Source of the DNA: Desulfobacteraceae bacterium
Lineage (GTDB): Bacteria; Desulfobacterota; Desulfobacteria; Desulfobacterales; Desulfosarcinaceae
Assembly (NCBI GenBank): GCA_027031325.1
Contig: JALVRI010000516.1
Span: 1-9,832, forward strand
Length of the DNA: 9,832 nucleotides
Direction of reading: 5' to 3'
Under the pieces are notes generated by a model. That model was not told the DNA's origin, searched no databases, and saw only the letters and a list, made by a program, of their open reading frames with translations. The first letter of the stretch is position 1; every line of letters begins with the position of its first letter. Positions 7,589-9,832 of the stretch are shown here, piece by piece. The position numbers and the translations under genes are program-made.

Positions 7589-7694
7589 TGATCGTTCCTG
7601 ACAAAGGGCCTGCCAGCAAGGCGCCGGGAAAAGGTTTCAGAGCGTGTTTGGTGCCGTAAACAGCTACGGACAGCTGCCTTTTCCTGGACGCCAT
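7575..7694 (-). CDS. Possible 39-residue leader peptide ahead of yajC-secDF (speculative)
   Basis: An ATG at 7694, about 10 bases after the predicted transcription start, opens 39 codons ending in TAG at 7575-7577, 28 bases before the yajC TTG. The peptide starts MASRKRQLSVAVYG and ends PLSGTIIYGP. It has a basic N-terminus but only a short hydrophobic stretch, so it is not a clear signal peptide. There is no Shine-Dalgarno; translation would have to be near-leaderless. I recognise no family. An open run of 39 codons can occur by chance. What makes it worth listing is position (leader of a secDF operon, where arrest peptides such as VemP occur in other bacteria) and its overlap with two sets of complementary repeats, the second covering the stop codon. 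Function is not shown. Confidence 0.22.
   Translation of the reverse strand: MASRKRQLSVAVYGTKHALKPFPGALLAGPLSGTIIYGP
7653..7669. repeat. Leader hairpin A (GCCGTAAA / CTACGG)
   Basis: On the plus strand GCCGTAAA, three bases, then CTACGG. In the mRNA CCGUA and UACGG form a perfect 5-bp stem with a 6-base loop. It lies about 35 to 50 bases into the predicted yajC transcript, and its arms recur in reversed order at 7575-7588. Confidence 0.45.
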
Positions 7695-7711
7695 CGTTGG
7701 CAAACGGCGCA

Positions 7712-7740
7712 CATATACTTTAAATGGTCCTTCGCGTCAA
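7712..7740 (-). promoter_or_regulatory. Sigma70-like promoter of the yajC-secDF-dprA-topA operon
   Basis: On the minus strand TTGACG (-35, 7735-7740) and TATATG (-10, 7712-7717) are separated by exactly 17 bases. Transcription should start near 7705, giving a leader of about 160 bases before yajC. It sits in the 276-bp gap after rng, where a new transcription unit is expected. Confidence 0.6.
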
Positions 7741-7763
7741 ACTATTCTTGCCTCAATCGTCTT

Positions 7764-7798
7764 GCCGGTATTGTCATCATTGCATGATACAGCCCGGC
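7764..7798. repeat. Two-part stem-loop between rng and the yajC promoter
   Basis: Outer arms GCCGG and CCGGC enclose an inner stem built on ATCAT/ATGAT, extended by TGT/ACA with one bulged base, around a 3-base loop. It begins 25 bases after the rng stop. No run of U follows on either strand, so it is at best an atypical transcript end for rng. Read-through into yajC is possible. Confidence 0.4.
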
Positions 7799-7822
7799 GA
7801 GGTCTTGCTCTACAGGGCCGCC

Positions 7823-9304
7823 CTATCCATTTGCGCATGCTTCGGGGTGACATTCAATGTGGCATTGACCAGGGAAAAGAGCGGGATCGGCCTCGATGAT
7901 TATGGCCAGGTTACGCCGGCTTTCAAGATCTGCCAGTTCCCTGCGCTTTTTGTTGAGCAGGTAATCGGCCACGTTTATGGGCAGGCGGCATTGAACCTGG
8001 CCCAAGGATTCCTTGAGGGTTTCAAGCTTAAGCTGACGCAGGACCCTCAAGGCCAGGGTTTCGGTGGAAGGCACCAGACCCCGCCCGGAGCAATGGGGAC
8101 AGGTGATGAGGCTTGAAAAGTCGATAGGGGGCGCCAGCCTTTGGCGGGACATTTCCAGCAATCCGAAGCGCGATATCCGGCCCACGGTTATGCGGGCCTT
8201 GTCCTGGCGGGTATGGTGGCGCATGCCGCGTTCCACCTGGAGCCTGTGCTGGGGGTCGCGCATATCGATGAAGTCAATCACTATCAATCCGCCCAGATCC
8301 CTCAGGCGCAACTGGCGGGCTATTTCCTCGGCAGCTTCGAGGTTGGTCTGGAGGGCTGTTTGCTCCAGGTCGCGTTTCTGGGTCGCCTTGCCTGAATTGA
8401 CGTCGATTGCCACCAGGGCTTCGGTGGGCGTTATTACTATACTGCCACCGGATTTGAGGTTGACGCGATTGTCGAAAATGGTGGCTATTTGTTCCTCCAG
8501 GCGATGTTTGGTGAAGATCGGCTTGTCAGCGGTATAGAGTTTTACGATTTTCCGGTGCTTGGGAGATACTATGTGGATGAAGTTTTTTACCTCCTGGTAT
8601 ACTGATTCATTATCGATCAGAATTTCGGTCGTGTCCGGAGTGAAGTAATCCCTGATGGAGCGCAATGCCAGGCTTCTTTCACGGTAAAGCAGGGCGGGAG
8701 CCTTTTCCTTGATTCCTTTCTGTTTGATGTTCTTCCAAAGTCTCAACAGGTAACGAAGGTCTTTTTGAAGCTGGGTCTTGGTGCAGTTTTCCCCTGCGGT
8801 ACGGACAATGATTCCGAAACCTTCCGGAATATTGAGCTTGTCCAGAATTTCTTTCAACCTCTGGCGTTCATCTTCATCGACAATTTTGCGCGAAATACCC
8901 CGGTTGCCCGACCCCGGCATCAGCACCAGATGCCGGCCGGGCAGTGAAATCATGGTTGTCAGCATGGCCCCTTTTTTCATCACAGGATCCTTGGTCACCT
9001 GGACCAAGAGTTCCTGACCCCGTTTGATAAGCTGGCGGATTGATCTCCTGGGTGAAGGGCTGGCCTGAAAATAATCACTGTGGATTTCGTGTTTTTGTAA
9101 AAAGCCGTGGCGTTCATGACCGAAATCGACGAAAACCGCCTGGAGGCTGGGCTCGATGCGGGCCACGGTTCCTTTATAAATGTTGCCCTGGATGATTTCC
9201 CGTGCCGCGCTCTGAATTTGAAACTCTTCCAGGCGGCTGTCGATTACCTTGGCTATTCTGCATTCTTCAGGATCGATGGCATTGATAAGGATCTTACAAC
9301 TCAT
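7823..9304 (-). CDS. rng: Ribonuclease E/G family endoribonuclease (RNase G-type)
   Basis: This endonuclease cleaves AU-rich single-stranded RNA in rRNA maturation and mRNA decay, preferring 5'-monophosphate ends. The 493 residues contain an S1 RNA-binding domain at about 37-115 (GNIYKGTVARIEPSLQAVFV), the 5'-sensor region IIVRTAG at 165-171, and the DNase I-like catalytic centre with D301 in VAIDVNSG and D344 in IVIDFIDM, matching D303 and D346 of E. coli RNase E. The Zn-link CPHC is at 402-405. The protein ends soon after the small domain, so it lacks the long degradosome scaffold of RNase E and is RNase G-like. I chose the ATG at 9304 because MSCKILINAIDPEECRIA is where homologues begin; GGGA lies 7 bases upstream. 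A longer start at 9367 has AAAGG with a 9-base spacer and would add 21 residues unlike the family. Confidence 0.93.
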   Translation of the reverse strand: MSCKILINAIDPEECRIAKVIDSRLEEFQIQSAAREIIQGNIYKGTVARIEPSLQAVFVDFGHERHGFLQKHEIHSDYFQASPSPRRSIRQLIKRGQELLVQVTKDPVMKKGAMLTTMISLPGRHLVLMPGSGNRGISRKIVDEDERQRLKEILDKLNIPEGFGIIVRTAGENCTKTQLQKDLRYLLRLWKNIKQKGIKEKAPALLYRERSLALRSIRDYFTPDTTEILIDNESVYQEVKNFIHIVSPKHRKIVKLYTADKPIFTKHRLEEQIATIFDNRVNLKSGGSIVITPTEALVAIDVNSGKATQKRDLEQTALQTNLEAAEEIARQLRLRDLGGLIVIDFIDMRDPQHRLQVERGMRHHTRQDKARITVGRISRFGLLEMSRQRLAPPIDFSSLITCPHCSGRGLVPSTETLALRVLRQLKLETLKESLGQVQCRLPINVADYLLNKKRRELADLESRRNLAIIIEADPALFPGQCHIECHPEACANG

Positions 9305-9345
9305 AAAGTTTTCCCGTACCAGAAAAGTGGGTTCCGTTTTGTCGA

Positions 9346-9363
9346 TGCCCGCCGATGGCGGCA
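9346..9363. repeat. GC-rich hairpin in the rng leader
   Basis: TGCCCGCC and GGCGGCA pair around GAT with one bulged base, about 40 bases before the chosen rng start. If the longer start at 9367 is used it falls within codons 2-8. E. coli rne has leader hairpins that mediate autoregulation; a similar role here is only an inference. Confidence 0.35.
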
Positions 9364-9429
9364 CCATTCCGACGCGCCTTTGAAAAGTTGGAGGGGGTGC
9401 ACGCTGCTTTAATAAGCATGGGCTCTTGC

Positions 9430-9458
9430 AACCTAATCCAAGTGGGCCATAACGTCAA
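9430..9458 (-). promoter_or_regulatory. Probable sigma70-like promoter of rng
   Basis: On the minus strand TTGACG (-35, 9453-9458) is followed after 17 bases by TAGGTT (-10, 9430-9435), which keeps the key T, A and final T. The -35 word and spacing are identical to those of the yajC promoter. It would give a leader of about 120 bases for rng. Confidence 0.4.
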
Positions 9459-9707
9459 ATGAAAACCGGGCTGCCAGGATTGGGATACCCCCCGGCAGCA
9501 AGCATATCCACCTTGCTATTTGGAGGTACTTGTGGCATGAGTGTCACGGCGCTGCCTGAATCCGCTCCCCCCCTGACAAGTTGTTTTTTGCAGGCAGCGG
9601 CGATGATATGCTTTTATGGGTTTTTCCCGGAGCAAATCATGGCAAGCTCCGGCAGCCGGCCCGGGGTGCGGTCCGGAGAGACACAATCCAATAAGTGAGA
9701 AGGGGAC
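9459..9707. other. Hairpin-rich leuS upstream region
   Basis: This stretch of about 250 bases between the rng promoter and leuS has no confident gene. It contains GCTGCC/GGCAGC arms at 9470-9475 with 9494-9499; a perfect 9-bp pair CGCTGCCTG (9550-9558) with CAGGCAGCG (9591-9599) across a 32-base loop; another GGCAGC at 9651-9656; and CCGGAGC (9627-9633) with GCTCCGG (9646-9652). A weak promoter candidate TTGGGA (9480-9485), 17 bases, CATATC (9503-9508) could drive leuS. The layout would suit a leader with alternative folds, but no U-tract terminator is seen. Confidence 0.4.
9537..9698 (+). CDS. Possible 53-residue small ORF before leuS (doubtful)
   Basis: An ATG at 9537 has GGAGG at 9522-9526 (10-base spacer), and the frame runs to a TGA at 9696-9698, 9 bases before leuS. 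The product starts MSVTALPESAPPLTSCFL and has one moderately hydrophobic stretch at about 12-30. I recognise no family. The frame also opens earlier at 9459 without a ribosome site. Because the region is full of inverted repeats, the open frame may be accidental; it is listed because of its Shine-Dalgarno and close spacing to leuS. Confidence 0.2.
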   Translation: MSVTALPESAPPLTSCFLQAAAMICFYGFFPEQIMASSGSRPGVRSGETQSNK

Positions 9708-9832
9708 ATGGAAGAAAGATACAATCCTCACCAAATAGAACAAAAGTGGCAAGCCACCTGGGAAAAAGAGGGGCTTTTCAAGGTCGAAGTCAAGCCAGAC
9801 CAACCGAAGTATTACCTGCTGGAAATGTTTCC
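9708..9832 (+). CDS. leuS: Leucyl-tRNA synthetase, N-terminal fragment cut by window edge
   Basis: LeuS charges tRNA-Leu with leucine in the cytoplasm. Only 41 codons are present, but they read MEERYNPHQIEQKWQATW and then continue to KYYLLEMF, the unmistakable start of bacterial LeuRS leading to its HIGH-containing catalytic domain, which is outside the window. The ATG at 9708 has AGAAGG 4 bases upstream. It is transcribed divergently from rng. Confidence 0.93.
   Translation, partial: MEERYNPHQIEQKWQATWEKEGLFKVEVKPDQPKYYLLEMF

Noticed and set aside
7764..7798. Intrinsic terminator of rng
   Set aside because: The stem-loop is real but no U-run follows it on either strand.
9460..9707. T-box riboswitch or tRNA gene before leuS
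   Set aside because: I found no T-box-like motif, no cloverleaf and no terminator U-tract.
9516..9803. Minus-strand open frame overlapping the leuS start
   Set aside because: It is antisense to the conserved LeuRS N-terminus and to the leader hairpins, with no recognisable product.
1..9832. Mobile element, CRISPR array, toxin-antitoxin or defence system
   Set aside because: No transposase, integrase, regular repeat-spacer pattern or defence domain is visible; the gene content is housekeeping throughout.

Overview
The window looks like a chromosomal housekeeping segment from a Gram-negative bacterium, most likely a deltaproteobacterium (Desulfobacterota, Desulfobacterales-like). This lineage call is an inference from the style of the proteins and the gene order, not from a database match. 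I see no transposase, integrase, phage gene, tRNA, rRNA or CRISPR array.

Layout: almost everything lies on the minus strand. Reading in the direction of transcription, a probable sigma70-type promoter (9430-9458) precedes rng (ribonuclease E/G family). A 276-bp gap follows; it carries a stem-loop and a second, better promoter (7712-7740). From there runs an apparent operon: yajC, secD, secF, dprA, topA and a glycerate 2-kinase gene that runs off the left edge. At the right edge leuS starts on the plus strand, divergent from rng, behind about 250 bp of hairpin-rich sequence.

How the genes work together: YajC, SecD and SecF form the accessory complex of the SecYEG translocon, which uses the proton motive force to help complete protein export. 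DprA loads RecA on incoming single-stranded DNA, and TopA relaxes negative supercoils. The kinase makes 2-phosphoglycerate. The operon is therefore functionally mixed. secF and dprA are only 6 bp apart with no Shine-Dalgarno sequence for dprA, so they are probably translationally coupled.

Most interesting: (1) the yajC-secDF mRNA leader contains an unannotated 39-codon ORF, and two pairs of mutually complementary repeats overlap that ORF, one of them at its stop codon. This layout resembles secretion-monitoring leader peptides (SecM, VemP, MifM) but is unproven. (2) SecF carries a roughly 45-residue hydrophobic insertion that would add two membrane helices next to the conserved core. (3) The sequence before leuS holds a set of GCTGCC/GGCAGC arms able to form alternative hairpins. 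Several genes use TTG or GTG starts.
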